Shown piece by piece: positions 56,361 through 64,000 of a stretch of 64,000 nucleotides of DNA. Location of the stretch: assembly GCF_021044825.1 (NCBI RefSeq), contig NZ_JAJNOC010000001.1, positions 62,001 to 126,000 of the forward strand, read 5' to 3'. How positions within the stretch are numbered: the stretch's first letter is position 1; each line of letters starts with the position of its first letter. The position numbers and the translations under genes were made by a program. This stretch comes from Massilia phyllostachyos. Its GTDB lineage: Bacteria; Pseudomonadota; Gammaproteobacteria; Burkholderiales; Burkholderiaceae_D. The notes under the pieces were generated by a model. The model did no database searches and was not told where the DNA came from. It saw only the letters and a program-made list of their open reading frames with translations.

Positions 56361-57479
56361 ATGAGCAGCAAGCTTTTCTCCCCAGTCACCCTGGGCCCCC
56401 TCCACCTCACCAACCGCATCGCCATCGCGCCGATGTGCCAGTATTCCGCCGTCGATGGCCTGCCCACCGACTGGCACACCATCCACCTCGGCCACCTCGC
56501 CCTGTCCGGCGCCGCTCTGCTGATCATCGAAGCGACCGCCGTGACGCCCGAGGGCCGCATCTCGCCCGATGACCTGGGCCTGTGGTCCGATGCGCATGCC
56601 GATGCACTAAAACCCGTCATCGCCGCGATGCGCCGCCACTCACCCATCAAGATCGCCATCCAGCTGGCCCACGCCGGCCGCAAGGCATCCAGCGAGGTGC
56701 CGTGGGAAGGCGGCGCCAACATTCCGCCCGACCAGCCGCGCGGCTGGCAGACCGTCGCGCCGTCCAGCGTGCCGCATGCCGATGGAGAAACCGTGCCGCT
56801 GGCGCTCGACGCCGACGGCCTGGCGCGCATCAAGGACGGCTTCGTGGCTGCAGCGAAGCGCGCCCATGCCCTCGGCCTGGACGGCATCGAGCTGCACGGC
56901 GCCCACGGCTACCTGCTGCACCAGTTCCTGTCGCCGCTTTCGAATATCCGAACAGATGAATACGGCGGTTCGCTGGAAAACCGCATGCGCTTCCCGCTCG
57001 AGGTGTTCGACGCCGTGCGCGCCGCGGTGCCGACGGAGATGGCGGTCGGGATGCGCATCTCGGCCACCGACTGGGTCGAAGGCGGCTGGGAGATCGAACA
57101 GAGCGTGCGCTTCGCGCAAGCGCTGAAGGAACGCGGCTGCGACTTCATGCACGTCTCCAGCGGCGGCCTGTCGCCGCGGCAGACGATTCCGGTGGGCCCG
57201 GGCTACCAGATCGACTTCGCCGCGCGCATCAAGCGCGAGACCGGCATGCCGACCATCGGCGTCGGCCTGATCACGGAGGCGCGGCAGGCGGAAACCATCC
57301 TGCAGCAGGCCCAGGCCGATGTGGTGGCCCTGGCGCGCGCCATGCTGTACGACCCGCGCTGGCCCTGGCATGCGGCGGCCGAGCTGGGCGACCAGGTGTT
57401 CGCCCCGCCGCAATACTGGCGCTCGCAGCCGCGCGAGTACAAGGAGCTGTTCGGCAGCACCCGGCTCGGCCAGCGCTAA
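56361..57479 (+). CDS. NADH:flavin oxidoreductase, Old Yellow Enzyme family (YqjM-like)
   Basis: A 372-residue FMN enzyme that reduces activated C=C bonds using NAD(P)H. The YqjM-type cysteine is in IAPMCQYSAVDG. The substrate-binding pair is in IELHGAHGYLLHQFLSPLSN, followed by RTDEYGGSLENRMRF. The FMN-binding end is VGLITEARQAETI and VALARAMLYDPRWPWHAA. The physiological substrate is unknown. It is convergent with the flavohemoglobin gene, four bases apart, and both deal with reactive or electrophilic compounds. Confidence 0.92.
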   Translation: MSSKLFSPVTLGPLHLTNRIAIAPMCQYSAVDGLPTDWHTIHLGHLALSGAALLIIEATAVTPEGRISPDDLGLWSDAHADALKPVIAAMRRHSPIKIAIQLAHAGRKASSEVPWEGGANIPPDQPRGWQTVAPSSVPHADGETVPLALDADGLARIKDGFVAAAKRAHALGLDGIELHGAHGYLLHQFLSPLSNIRTDEYGGSLENRMRFPLEVFDAVRAAVPTEMAVGMRISATDWVEGGWEIEQSVRFAQALKERGCDFMHVSSGGLSPRQTIPVGPGYQIDFAARIKRETGMPTIGVGLITEARQAETILQQAQADVVALARAMLYDPRWPWHAAAELGDQVFAPPQYWRSQPREYKELFGSTRLGQR

Positions 57480-57482
57480 GGC

Positions 57483-58667
57483 TTACAGCAGGTTGTCCAG
57501 CAGGTCCGGGCCGAACACCTCGCGGTGCAGCTTGGCCGCAGGCGCGCCGGCGGCCAGCAGCGCATTCCACTGCGCCTGCATGAAGGGCAGGGGACCGCAC
57601 AGGTAGACGTCGGTCTCGCCGCGCGGCCATGAGGGCAGGCGGTTCAATTCCATCATTCCTTGCAGGACACCGGCGGCGGCGTCTTCCTCGTGGAAGGTCA
57701 CGACGTGCAGGTGCGGCATGCGCGCCTGCGCGGCGGCCACGTCACGCTGGTGCGCATGGTGGCCGCTGTTCCGCGCCGCATGGGCGAAGATCACGCGCCG
57801 CTGCGGGTTCACCATGGCGATGCGGTTCAGCGCCGCGATCATCGGCGTGATGCCGACGCCGGCCGAAAGGAACACCACCGGCTCGTCCGACTCGGTGTCC
57901 GGCAGGAAGTCGCCGAAGGGATGGCTCACCTGCAGCAGGTCGCCCGCCTTGACGTTCGCGTGCAGCCAGGCCGAGACCTCGCCGGCCGGATGGGCGCCGC
58001 CGTCCTCTCGCTTGACCGAGATGCGCATCGAATCCTTGCCCGGCGCGTCGGACAGGCTGTACTGGCGCAGCTGGCGGTGGCCGTCGGCGAAGTCCACCGC
58101 CACGCTGACGTACTGGCCTGCCCGGAACGGCGGCAGCTCGCCGCTCTCCGGCGCGAAGCGGATCGCGATCACATTGTCGCTCTCGCGCACCACATCCAGC
58201 ACGCGCATCGAACGCGTTTCGCCCGGCTGCACGCCGGCTTCCGCGTACATCTTCACTTCCGCATCGATCAACAGGCGCGCCAGCGAGGTGTAGGCCTCTT
58301 CCCATGCCTTGAGCAGCGGTTCGGTGGCGGCGTCGCCCAGCACGGTCTTGATCGCGCCCAGCAGGTGGTGGCCGACGATCGGATAGTGGTCGGCGCGGAT
58401 GCCGACCGAGGCATGCTTGTGCACGATGCGGCTCACCACCGGACCCAGCGCGGCCGCGTTACCGATGTTGGCCGCGTACGCGAACACCGCCGACGCCAGC
58501 GATTGCTGCTGCACGCCGCTCACCTGGTTGCCCATGTTGAACAGGTTCTTCAGCTCCGGGTGGGCGGCGAACATGCTGGCGTAGAAGGTCGTGGTGATGG
58601 TGAGACCATGTTCGCGCAGGACGGGAACGGAGGCGTCGATGTAGGGGCGGGAAGCGGCGGAGATCAT
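57483..58667 (-). CDS. hmp: Flavohemoglobin (nitric oxide dioxygenase)
   Basis: A 394-residue protein that turns NO and O2 into nitrate. The globin domain covers residues 1-140, with the proximal His in VSRIVHKHASVGIRADHYPI and the distal Tyr/Gln region in TTTFYASMF and GVQQQSL. A FAD domain (FRAGQYVSVAVDF, RQLRQYSLSD) and a NAD domain (FLSAGVGITPMIAAL, YLCGPLPFMQ) follow. Length equals that of E. coli Hmp. Confidence 0.95.
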   Translation of the reverse strand: MISAASRPYIDASVPVLREHGLTITTTFYASMFAAHPELKNLFNMGNQVSGVQQQSLASAVFAYAANIGNAAALGPVVSRIVHKHASVGIRADHYPIVGHHLLGAIKTVLGDAATEPLLKAWEEAYTSLARLLIDAEVKMYAEAGVQPGETRSMRVLDVVRESDNVIAIRFAPESGELPPFRAGQYVSVAVDFADGHRQLRQYSLSDAPGKDSMRISVKREDGGAHPAGEVSAWLHANVKAGDLLQVSHPFGDFLPDTESDEPVVFLSAGVGITPMIAALNRIAMVNPQRRVIFAHAARNSGHHAHQRDVAAAQARMPHLHVVTFHEEDAAAGVLQGMMELNRLPSWPRGETDVYLCGPLPFMQAQWNALLAAGAPAAKLHREVFGPDLLDNLL

Positions 58668-58681
58668 GGTGTGTCCTTATT

Positions 58682-58702
58682 GATGTATTTGAATTGTATG
58701 TT
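58682..58702. promoter_or_regulatory. Possible NsrR half-site upstream of hmp
   Basis: GATGTATTT at 58682-58690 matches one arm of the NO-responsive repressor NsrR consensus, and TGTATGTTT follows, a poor second arm. The site lies 15 bases before the hmp start, where NsrR operators are often found. The match is weak. Confidence 0.3.
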
Positions 58703-58794
58703 TAAGCCCAAAAAAGAGTCCGGACGCGTATGGACGGTGCGGACGCAGCCATTCTAACAAAGATTCACATTGAATATATGTTTCAGCAAACTAT

Positions 58795-58893
58795 TTTATT
58801 GAAAGAACACAAAACCCCTATAATCGCTGCTCTGACAAGCGGCCCAGTCGAGCCGCCGATGCCTTGAATAACTGTGCCACCAAAGGACCTTTC
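58795..58893 (+). promoter_or_regulatory. Promoter and leader of the amino acid permease gene
   Basis: TATAAT at 58819-58824 with TTTATT at 58795-58800, 18 bases apart. AAAGGA at 58883-58888 precedes the GTG chosen as start. Confidence 0.45.
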
Positions 58894-60345
58894 GTGAATC
58901 TGACCCTGGGCCAAAAGCTGATCCGTACCAAAACGGCTGAACGTCACCACGAGGGAGAAGGGGGCCTGCAACGGTCGCTCGGCCTGTTCCCGCTGACCAT
59001 GATCGGCGTCGGCGCCACCATCGGCACCGGCATCTTCTTCACCATGGTCGAAGCGGTGCCCAAGGCCGGCCCTGCCGTGATCCTGTCCTTCCTGCTGGCG
59101 GCCCTCACCGCCGGCCTGACGGCGCTGTGCTACGCCGAGCTGGCGGGCCGGGTGCCGGCCGCGGGCTCCTCCTATTCCTTCGCCTACGCCACCGTCGGCG
59201 AGTTCGCCGCCTTCATCGTCGCGGCCTGCCTGCTGCTCGAATACGGCCTGGCGGGGAGCGCGGTGGCGATCGGCTGGTCCGACTACCTGAATAACTTCCT
59301 GCTGAACGCCTTCGGCTGGGAGATTCCGGCCCAGCTGCGTTCGCCGATGTTCGTGTCCGACCACCACAACGTGCATTTCACGCCCGGTAACTTCAACCTG
59401 CCGCCGGTGATCCTGATCGCGATGTGCTGCCTGCTGCTGGTGCGCGGCACCAAGGAATCGGCCACCACCAACGCCATCATGGTGCTGGTCAAGCTGGCGA
59501 TCCTGGTGTTCTTCTCGGTGATCGCCTTCACCGGTTTCGACAGCGCCAACTTCACGCCCTTCTTCAGCCCGGACAAGGAAAGCGGCTACGTCGGCATGGC
59601 CGGCGTGACCGCCGCCGCCGGCACCGTGTTCTTCTCCTTCATCGGCCTGGACACCATCGCCACCGCCGGCGAAGAAACCAACAACCCGCGCCGCAACGTC
59701 CCGATCGGGATCCTGGCCGCTCTGCTGATCGTGACCGCCTTCTACCTGCTGGTGGCGGTCGCCGCGATGGGCGCCCAGCCGGCGCACATGTTCGCGGGCC
59801 AGCAGGCCGGCCTGTCGGTGATCCTGCAGAACGTGACCGGCCAGGCCTGGCCGGCGCTGGTGCTGTCGGCCGGCGCGGTGGTCTCGGTGTTCTCGGTGAC
59901 CCTGGTGACGATCTACGGCCAGACCCGCATCCTGTACGCGATCAGCCGCGACGGCCTGATTCCGAAGACCTTCCAGAAGGTGAACAAGCGCACCCTGGCC
60001 CCGACCAGCAATACCGTGATCGTCTGCCTGGTGGTGGGCGTGGTGGCCGGCCTGGTCGACGCGACCTTCTTGTGGGACATGGTGAGCATGGGCACGCTGA
60101 CCGCCTTCATCGTGGTCTCGATCGCGGTGCCGGTGATCCGCGCCAAGCAGGGCAAGGGCGAGCCGGGCCACTTCCGCGTGCCGTTCGGCCCTTACGTGAT
60201 CCCGGGCCTGTCGGTGTGCGCCTGCCTGTACATCATGAAGGACCTGTCGCCGGCCACCTTCCGCGTGTTCTTCATCTGGATGGCGGTGGCGGTCGCGACC
60301 TACTTCCTGTACAGCGTGCGCCACAGCCGCCTCAACAAGCAGTAA
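58894..60345 (+). CDS. Amino acid permease, APC superfamily
   Basis: A 483-residue inner-membrane transporter of about 12 helices. The first helix has the substrate-binding glycine motif MIGVGATIGTGIFFT. Other typical parts are LCYAELAGRVPAAGSSYSF and FSFIGLDTIATAGEETNNPRRN. It resembles the cationic or general amino-acid transporter branch (YhdG/CAT-like). Arginine uptake would suit the nearby catabolic cluster, but substrate cannot be read from sequence. I choose the GTG at 58894 for its ribosome site; a TTG at 58864 is the alternative. Confidence 0.85.
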   Translation: MNLTLGQKLIRTKTAERHHEGEGGLQRSLGLFPLTMIGVGATIGTGIFFTMVEAVPKAGPAVILSFLLAALTAGLTALCYAELAGRVPAAGSSYSFAYATVGEFAAFIVAACLLLEYGLAGSAVAIGWSDYLNNFLLNAFGWEIPAQLRSPMFVSDHHNVHFTPGNFNLPPVILIAMCCLLLVRGTKESATTNAIMVLVKLAILVFFSVIAFTGFDSANFTPFFSPDKESGYVGMAGVTAAAGTVFFSFIGLDTIATAGEETNNPRRNVPIGILAALLIVTAFYLLVAVAAMGAQPAHMFAGQQAGLSVILQNVTGQAWPALVLSAGAVVSVFSVTLVTIYGQTRILYAISRDGLIPKTFQKVNKRTLAPTSNTVIVCLVVGVVAGLVDATFLWDMVSMGTLTAFIVVSIAVPVIRAKQGKGEPGHFRVPFGPYVIPGLSVCACLYIMKDLSPATFRVFFIWMAVAVATYFLYSVRHSRLNKQ

Positions 60346-60351
60346 GCCCGC

Positions 60352-60999
60352 ATGGAGAAGTTCGAACGGCGGCGCGACCGCTTCGACCTGTTCAACGGCA
60401 TGGACAGCGCGGCGGTCAATATCTGTTTTCCGCTCGAGCTGCCGGACTTCCGGCCGTGGTGCAAGCAGGAAGGCCTGGCGCCCTTCCACGTGCTCTTGTT
60501 TGCCGTGCTGCGGTCGGTGCTGAAGGTCGAGAACTTCCGCTACCGCCTGCTGGATGGCGAGGTGTTTCGCATCGACCGCCTGCGTCCCTCCTTCACGGCG
60601 ATCAACCAGCACAACGACCTGAACTTCGCCCTGTTCGACTGGAGCGACAACCTGCGCGAATTCGTCGCGCGCGGCGTCGCGGCGCGCGAGCAGGCGTCGA
60701 ACATGGAGCGGCTTAACACCGCCTACGCCTCGTTAGGCCTGCGCGAAGCGAAGGAGCAAGTGTTCATCACCTGCATCCCCTGGCTCGCCTTTACGTCGAT
60801 CCAGCACCCGAGTGCGTCGATTGCGCATCCGGACATTCCGTCGCTTGCCTGGGGCAAGTTCCGGGACGGTGCGCCCGGCCGCCTGGAGCTGCCGTTCTCG
60901 GTGCAGGCCCACCACGGCTTCGTCGACGGCTTCCACATCCACCAGCTGGCTTCTACAATCGCGGCCGAGCTGGAAGCGATCATTTCGCCAGCGGCCTGA
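60352..60999 (+). CDS. Chloramphenicol acetyltransferase-like acyltransferase
   Basis: A 215-residue protein of the CatA fold. The catalytic motif AHHGFVDGFHIHQL keeps the HHxxxDG histidine and aspartate, and the N-terminal RRRDRFDLFNGMDSAAVNIC and LNFALFDW also fit CAT. Chromosomal relatives in non-producing soil bacteria are of unknown substrate, so resistance should not be assumed. It begins six bases after the permease, probably in one operon, and overlaps the end of the convergent hydrolase by 20 bases. Confidence 0.8.
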   Translation: MEKFERRRDRFDLFNGMDSAAVNICFPLELPDFRPWCKQEGLAPFHVLLFAVLRSVLKVENFRYRLLDGEVFRIDRLRPSFTAINQHNDLNFALFDWSDNLREFVARGVAAREQASNMERLNTAYASLGLREAKEQVFITCIPWLAFTSIQHPSASIAHPDIPSLAWGKFRDGAPGRLELPFSVQAHHGFVDGFHIHQLASTIAAELEAIISPAA

Positions 61000-62053
61000 C
61001 GACCTCGATCAGGCTGACGAGAAGCTTGCCCGGCTCCTCCCACGGGACCATGTGGGCCGAGCGCTCGAACCACACCACGCGCTTATACGGCGCGTCCACC
61101 TTCTCCATCCACGCTACCGTGGGCGCTGCCGGCGTGGTGTAGTCGTGCCGCCCCAGGAACATGACGACCGGGATCGGGAAACGCTTCACGCTGCTGAAGT
61201 CGACGTCGAGGAAGGCCGGCAGCACCCGTGCCAGGGTCAGCACATTGCCCTTGTCGATGTCCTTGACCTGCTGCGGGGTGTACTCGGGCGAGAGCAGCGG
61301 GCCGCGGAAGAAGTAGCCGGACTCGCTGCGATAAGCCGTCAAGCCGCCGTAGTGCTGCGGCCACTTGCGCGCGATGATGATGCGCTCGCGGGTGATCGGC
61401 TGGTCGCCGGGGTAGGGCGCGATCGACGCCATCTCCTTCACCGCTTCCCCGTTGTTTTCGCGCTTCGCACGTTCATACGCGTACTCGAAGCTGATACGCT
61501 CGTTCTCGCGCACGTTCAGCACCTGGCCGATGCCGACGTAGGCGTGGAACAGGTCGGGGCGCTTCAGCGCCGCGAGCATGCCGACCACCGTGCCCCAGCT
61601 GTGGCCCACCAGGATCAGCTTGCGCTGCTTGTAGCGCGCCTTCAGGTGCTCGGCCACCTCGATCGCATCGTCGACGTAGCGTTCGATGCGGATGGTGTCC
61701 GCCACCTTTTCCGGCGCGGTCTCGCCGTAGCTCTTCCCCGAAGCGCGCTGGTCCCAGTTCGCCACCGTGAAGTACTCCTCGATCGGGCGCTGGAACTGCC
61801 ACATGGTCGGCGTGATCGGCGAAGCCGGGCCGCCGTGCACGAACAGGATCATCGGATTGGCGCGGTCCTGGCCGCGTACGTTGAGCCACTGGGCTACGCC
61901 GCCGATCGACGTCTTGTACGAGTCCTGCACGCCGGTGGGCGCAACGATGCGCGACAGGTCTTCGATGATGGCGCGGGATGGGGCGTAGGGGTCGTCCTGG
62001 GCGTGGACGATGGGGGCGAGGAGGGATGCCAACAGCAGCAGGAGGATTCTCAT
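60980..62053 (-). CDS. Exported alpha/beta hydrolase (proline iminopeptidase-like)
   Basis: A 357-residue hydrolase with a signal peptide (ILLLLLASLLAPIVHAQ). It has an oxyanion motif ILFVHGGPASPITP, the nucleophile in VGHSWGTVVGM, the acid in FLGRHDYTTPA and the His in RSAHMVPWEEP. The early ANWDQRASGKS also recalls prolyl aminopeptidases. I use the ATG at 62053, which starts the signal peptide. It probably removes N-terminal residues from peptides outside the cytoplasm; the substrate is not certain. Confidence 0.85.
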   Translation of the reverse strand: MRILLLLLASLLAPIVHAQDDPYAPSRAIIEDLSRIVAPTGVQDSYKTSIGGVAQWLNVRGQDRANPMILFVHGGPASPITPTMWQFQRPIEEYFTVANWDQRASGKSYGETAPEKVADTIRIERYVDDAIEVAEHLKARYKQRKLILVGHSWGTVVGMLAALKRPDLFHAYVGIGQVLNVRENERISFEYAYERAKRENNGEAVKEMASIAPYPGDQPITRERIIIARKWPQHYGGLTAYRSESGYFFRGPLLSPEYTPQQVKDIDKGNVLTLARVLPAFLDVDFSSVKRFPIPVVMFLGRHDYTTPAAPTVAWMEKVDAPYKRVVWFERSAHMVPWEEPGKLLVSLIEVVRPLAK

Positions 62054-62148
62054 GTGCGGCCTCGTGAAGTGATGAGGAAGCATAGCGCAAGTACAAATCG
62101 GGGTATGCGGAAGTCGTGTCGCCTCAATCACCCCGTCAGCAAAACAAC

Positions 62149-62270
62149 GTCATGCGCGCCACTGGCGCCCATGACTTCCCGCGCAGGCGGGAATCCAAGT
62201 TTCGACGAGAACCACATGATTCACACGAAGAAGCATCGGCACGAACTTGGGTCCCGGCCTTCGCCGGGAC
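62149..62270. repeat. REP-like palindromes between hydrolase and S46 peptidase genes
   Basis: A 27-base palindrome with arms GTCATG-c-GCGCCA and TGGCGC-c-CATGAC (62149-62175) is the same as the one at 18491. It is followed by TTCCCGC-gcag-GCGGGAA (62176-62193). A third unit, GTCCCGGC-cttc-GCCGGGAC, is at 62251-62270. Confidence 0.75.
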
Positions 62271-62292
62271 GACGGTTGTGGGGCTAGCTAGA

Positions 62293-62328
62293 ATAAAAAA
62301 GCCACGCAACCTTGCGGCGGCGTGGCTT
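62293..62328 (-). terminator. Terminator of the S46 peptidase gene
   Basis: On the minus strand, AAGCCACGC (62328-62320) pairs with GCGTGGCTT (62307-62299) across a 12-base loop, and the stem runs into a T-run (six T, then ATTC). It lies 33 bases after the peptidase stop. Confidence 0.8.
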
Positions 62329-62360
62329 CTCGCATGGCGCCTTGCGGCGCCACCGAACGC

Positions 62361-64000
62361 TTACTGCACGTTCATCTCTTTCAGCAGATTATCCGCCTTG
62401 TCCACGTGCTTCATGTTCCACAGGATGTAGCGCACGTCGACCTGGATGTCGCGGGTCATGGCCTTGTTGAAGTCCCAGTCCGAGATGATCGAATCCAGGG
62501 TGCCGTCGAAGGCCAGGCCGATCAGTTCGGCCTTCGAGTTCAGCGCCGCCGAACCCGAGTTGCCGCCGGTGATGTCCAGGGTCGCCAGGTAGTTGACCGG
62601 CACGGTCTTCAGCTTCGGATCGACGTACTTGCCGAAGTCCTTGGCCTTGATCGCGGCCAGCTGGGCTTGCGGCGCGTTGAACTCGCCTTCGCCGGTGTGC
62701 TTGGCCACCACGCCCTTGATGGTCGTGAAAGCGGTCCAGCCCTCGGTGCCGTCGGCGCCGACGTCACGGCCGGCGATCTTGCCGAAGGTTACGCGCAGGG
62801 TGCCGTTGGCGTCAGGGTAGACGGCCTGGCCCTTGCTGTTCATGTAGGCAATTTTCGCCTTCATGTAGTTGCCGTAGGCTTGCTGGATCTTGCCTGCCAG
62901 TTCCTCTTCCTGGGCTTCTTCGCGCATAGACGCGTCGTACATCGCGACGGCGGCCTTGATGAAGCTGTCGTTCGAGGCCTTGAAGTCGGCCGGCGATTTG
63001 CTCAGCCAGGCGGTGCGCTCTTCCTTGTTGGCCAGCTTGGAGCCCGCGTAGATGCGGTCCAGCGCGGCCTTCAGCTCGGCTTCGCTCATGCCGGCGCGGA
63101 TGCCGAGGGCAGCGTCGAAGGCGGCGTCATGCTCGTTCGCAGGCTGGGCGTTGTACTTGGTCAGGAAGTGCAGCACCAGCGCCTTGTCGACCTTCTCGTC
63201 GTAGGTGCGGTCCTGGCCGGCCACGATCGAGTTCCAGCGCGCGGTGTCGCGTTCCTGGAAGCCGGTCTTGCGCTCGGCGTCCGGCTTGGTGCGCTCGTTG
63301 GCCAGGCGGTACAGCGAACGGGCCGAGGACAGGAACTTCGGCTGGGCGTAGCCCAGGTAGAAGCTCTTCTTGGCGCCGGCGTCGCGCTCGGCGATCAGTT
63401 TCTCGGCGGTCTCGATGTCGGCGGCGTACTGCGCCTTGCGGGCCGGGGTCGCGTTCACCCATGCCTTCAGGGCATTGTGCTCGGCGGTCTTGCGCTGCAG
63501 GAAGTCGCTGTTCTCGTAGGAGGTCAGCATGCCCTTGCGGTTCTTGTAGTAGTTGTTCACGCCCGCGATCTGGCCTGCGTACTTCAGCTTGGCGGCCGGG
63601 TCGTTCTTGGTCTCGCGGTCGATGATTGCCAGGGTCTCGCCCGATGCCTGCACGAAGGCCGGGTAGTTCCAGTCGAAGGTCGACGCCACTTCCGACGGCA
63701 GGCGGTGGCGGTTGGTGCGGCCCGGATAGCCCAGCACCATGACGAAGTCGCCCTCTTTGGAACCTTCGGTGGCGATCTTCAGGTGGTGCTTCGGCTGGTA
63801 AGGCACGTTGTCCTTCGAGAACTCGGCGGCCTTGCCGTCCTTGCTCACGTAGGCGCGGTAGAAGCCGTAGTCGCCGGTGTGGCGCGGCCACATCCAGTTG
63901 TCGGTGTCGCCGCCGAACTTGCCGACGCCGGCCGGCGGTGCGTGCACCAGGCGCACGTCACGGATTTCGAGCTGTTTCAGGCGGTAGAACTCCAGGCCGC
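62361..64000 (-). CDS. S46-family dipeptidyl-peptidase (DPP7/DPP11-like), N-terminus outside window
   Basis: The last ~546 codons of a family about 700 residues long. It shows the conserved VGKFGGDTDNWMWPRHTGDY, with the catalytic Asp area, and the nucleophile Ser in LDITGGNSGSAALNSKAE, followed by GLAFDGTLDSIISDW. These exported serine peptidases remove dipeptides from the N-terminus of peptides. The residue that separates DPP7 from DPP11 specificity cannot be judged without alignment. The signal peptide and catalytic His would be beyond the right edge. Confidence 0.92.
   Translation of the reverse strand, partial: GLEFYRLKQLEIRDVRLVHAPPAGVGKFGGDTDNWMWPRHTGDYGFYRAYVSKDGKAAEFSKDNVPYQPKHHLKIATEGSKEGDFVMVLGYPGRTNRHRLPSEVASTFDWNYPAFVQASGETLAIIDRETKNDPAAKLKYAGQIAGVNNYYKNRKGMLTSYENSDFLQRKTAEHNALKAWVNATPARKAQYAADIETAEKLIAERDAGAKKSFYLGYAQPKFLSSARSLYRLANERTKPDAERKTGFQERDTARWNSIVAGQDRTYDEKVDKALVLHFLTKYNAQPANEHDAAFDAALGIRAGMSEAELKAALDRIYAGSKLANKEERTAWLSKSPADFKASNDSFIKAAVAMYDASMREEAQEEELAGKIQQAYGNYMKAKIAYMNSKGQAVYPDANGTLRVTFGKIAGRDVGADGTEGWTAFTTIKGVVAKHTGEGEFNAPQAQLAAIKAKDFGKYVDPKLKTVPVNYLATLDITGGNSGSAALNSKAELIGLAFDGTLDSIISDWDFNKAMTRDIQVDVRYILWNMKHVDKADNLLKEMNVQ

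Noticed and set aside
60352-60999. Calling the CAT-like gene a chloramphenicol resistance gene
   Set aside because: The fold and active site fit, but chromosomal relatives often have other substrates and nothing nearby suggests a resistance element.

Overview
The window is high-GC proteobacterial DNA, best matched to a betaproteobacterium of the Oxalobacteraceae (Massilia/Telluria-like). The evidence is GC-rich codon use, two PEP-CTERM exported proteins, a two-subunit arginine succinyltransferase, and ordinary Burkholderiales housekeeping genes (queA-tgt-yajC-secD-secF, recG, pyrC). The genus is inferred from gene content, not from a marker gene.

Region 1 (1 to about 15,540) is a genomic island that runs off the left edge and is visibly richer in A+T than the rest. 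Its cargo is a tightly overlapping minus-strand operon: a small excisionase-type HTH protein, two paralogous N6-adenine DNA methylases, a type I-like specificity subunit, and a very large protein with NERD, two kinase-like and P-loop domains whose C-terminus lies outside the window. A divergent XRE regulator faces it. This resembles the multi-gene methylation-and-kinase antiphage systems (MADS-like; also reminiscent of PglW of BREX/Pgl). Between the cargo and the chromosome sits a four-gene mobility module: three different tyrosine recombinases and a small HTH/coiled-coil protein. The island interrupts a PhoD-type phosphatase gene at the codons for its GDYIYD motif.

Region 2 (15.5-36.8 kb) is core chromosome. 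It holds a thioesterase, an Atm1-type ABC exporter, asparaginase with an amidohydrolase, a dicarboxylate/amino acid symporter, an orphan amino-acid ABC ATPase, an exported PEP-CTERM metalloprotease, pyrC, several small enzymes, recG, queuosine synthesis genes (queA, tgt) and the Sec accessory genes yajC-secD-secF.

Region 3 (36.8-41.0 kb) is a variable patch. It has three copies of a putative small-RNA gene, each with a conserved promoter element and its own terminator. Between copies 1 and 2 lie an IS1595-family element, a pectate lyase lipoprotein with a long perfect hairpin in its leader, and a PEP-CTERM protein.

Region 4 (41.0-56.2 kb) starts with HDOD, MarR and AraC-type regulators. It continues into a complete arginine-to-2-oxoglutarate route: astC, aruF, aruG, astD, astB, then the giant NAD-glutamate dehydrogenase gdhB, then astE.

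Region 5 (56.2-64 kb) contains an Old Yellow Enzyme, flavohemoglobin, an amino acid permease, a CAT-like acyltransferase, an alpha/beta hydrolase and the C-terminal part of an S46 dipeptidyl-peptidase. Short REP-like palindromes with co-varying arms occupy five intergenic gaps across the chromosomal part. I saw no tRNA, rRNA or CRISPR array.
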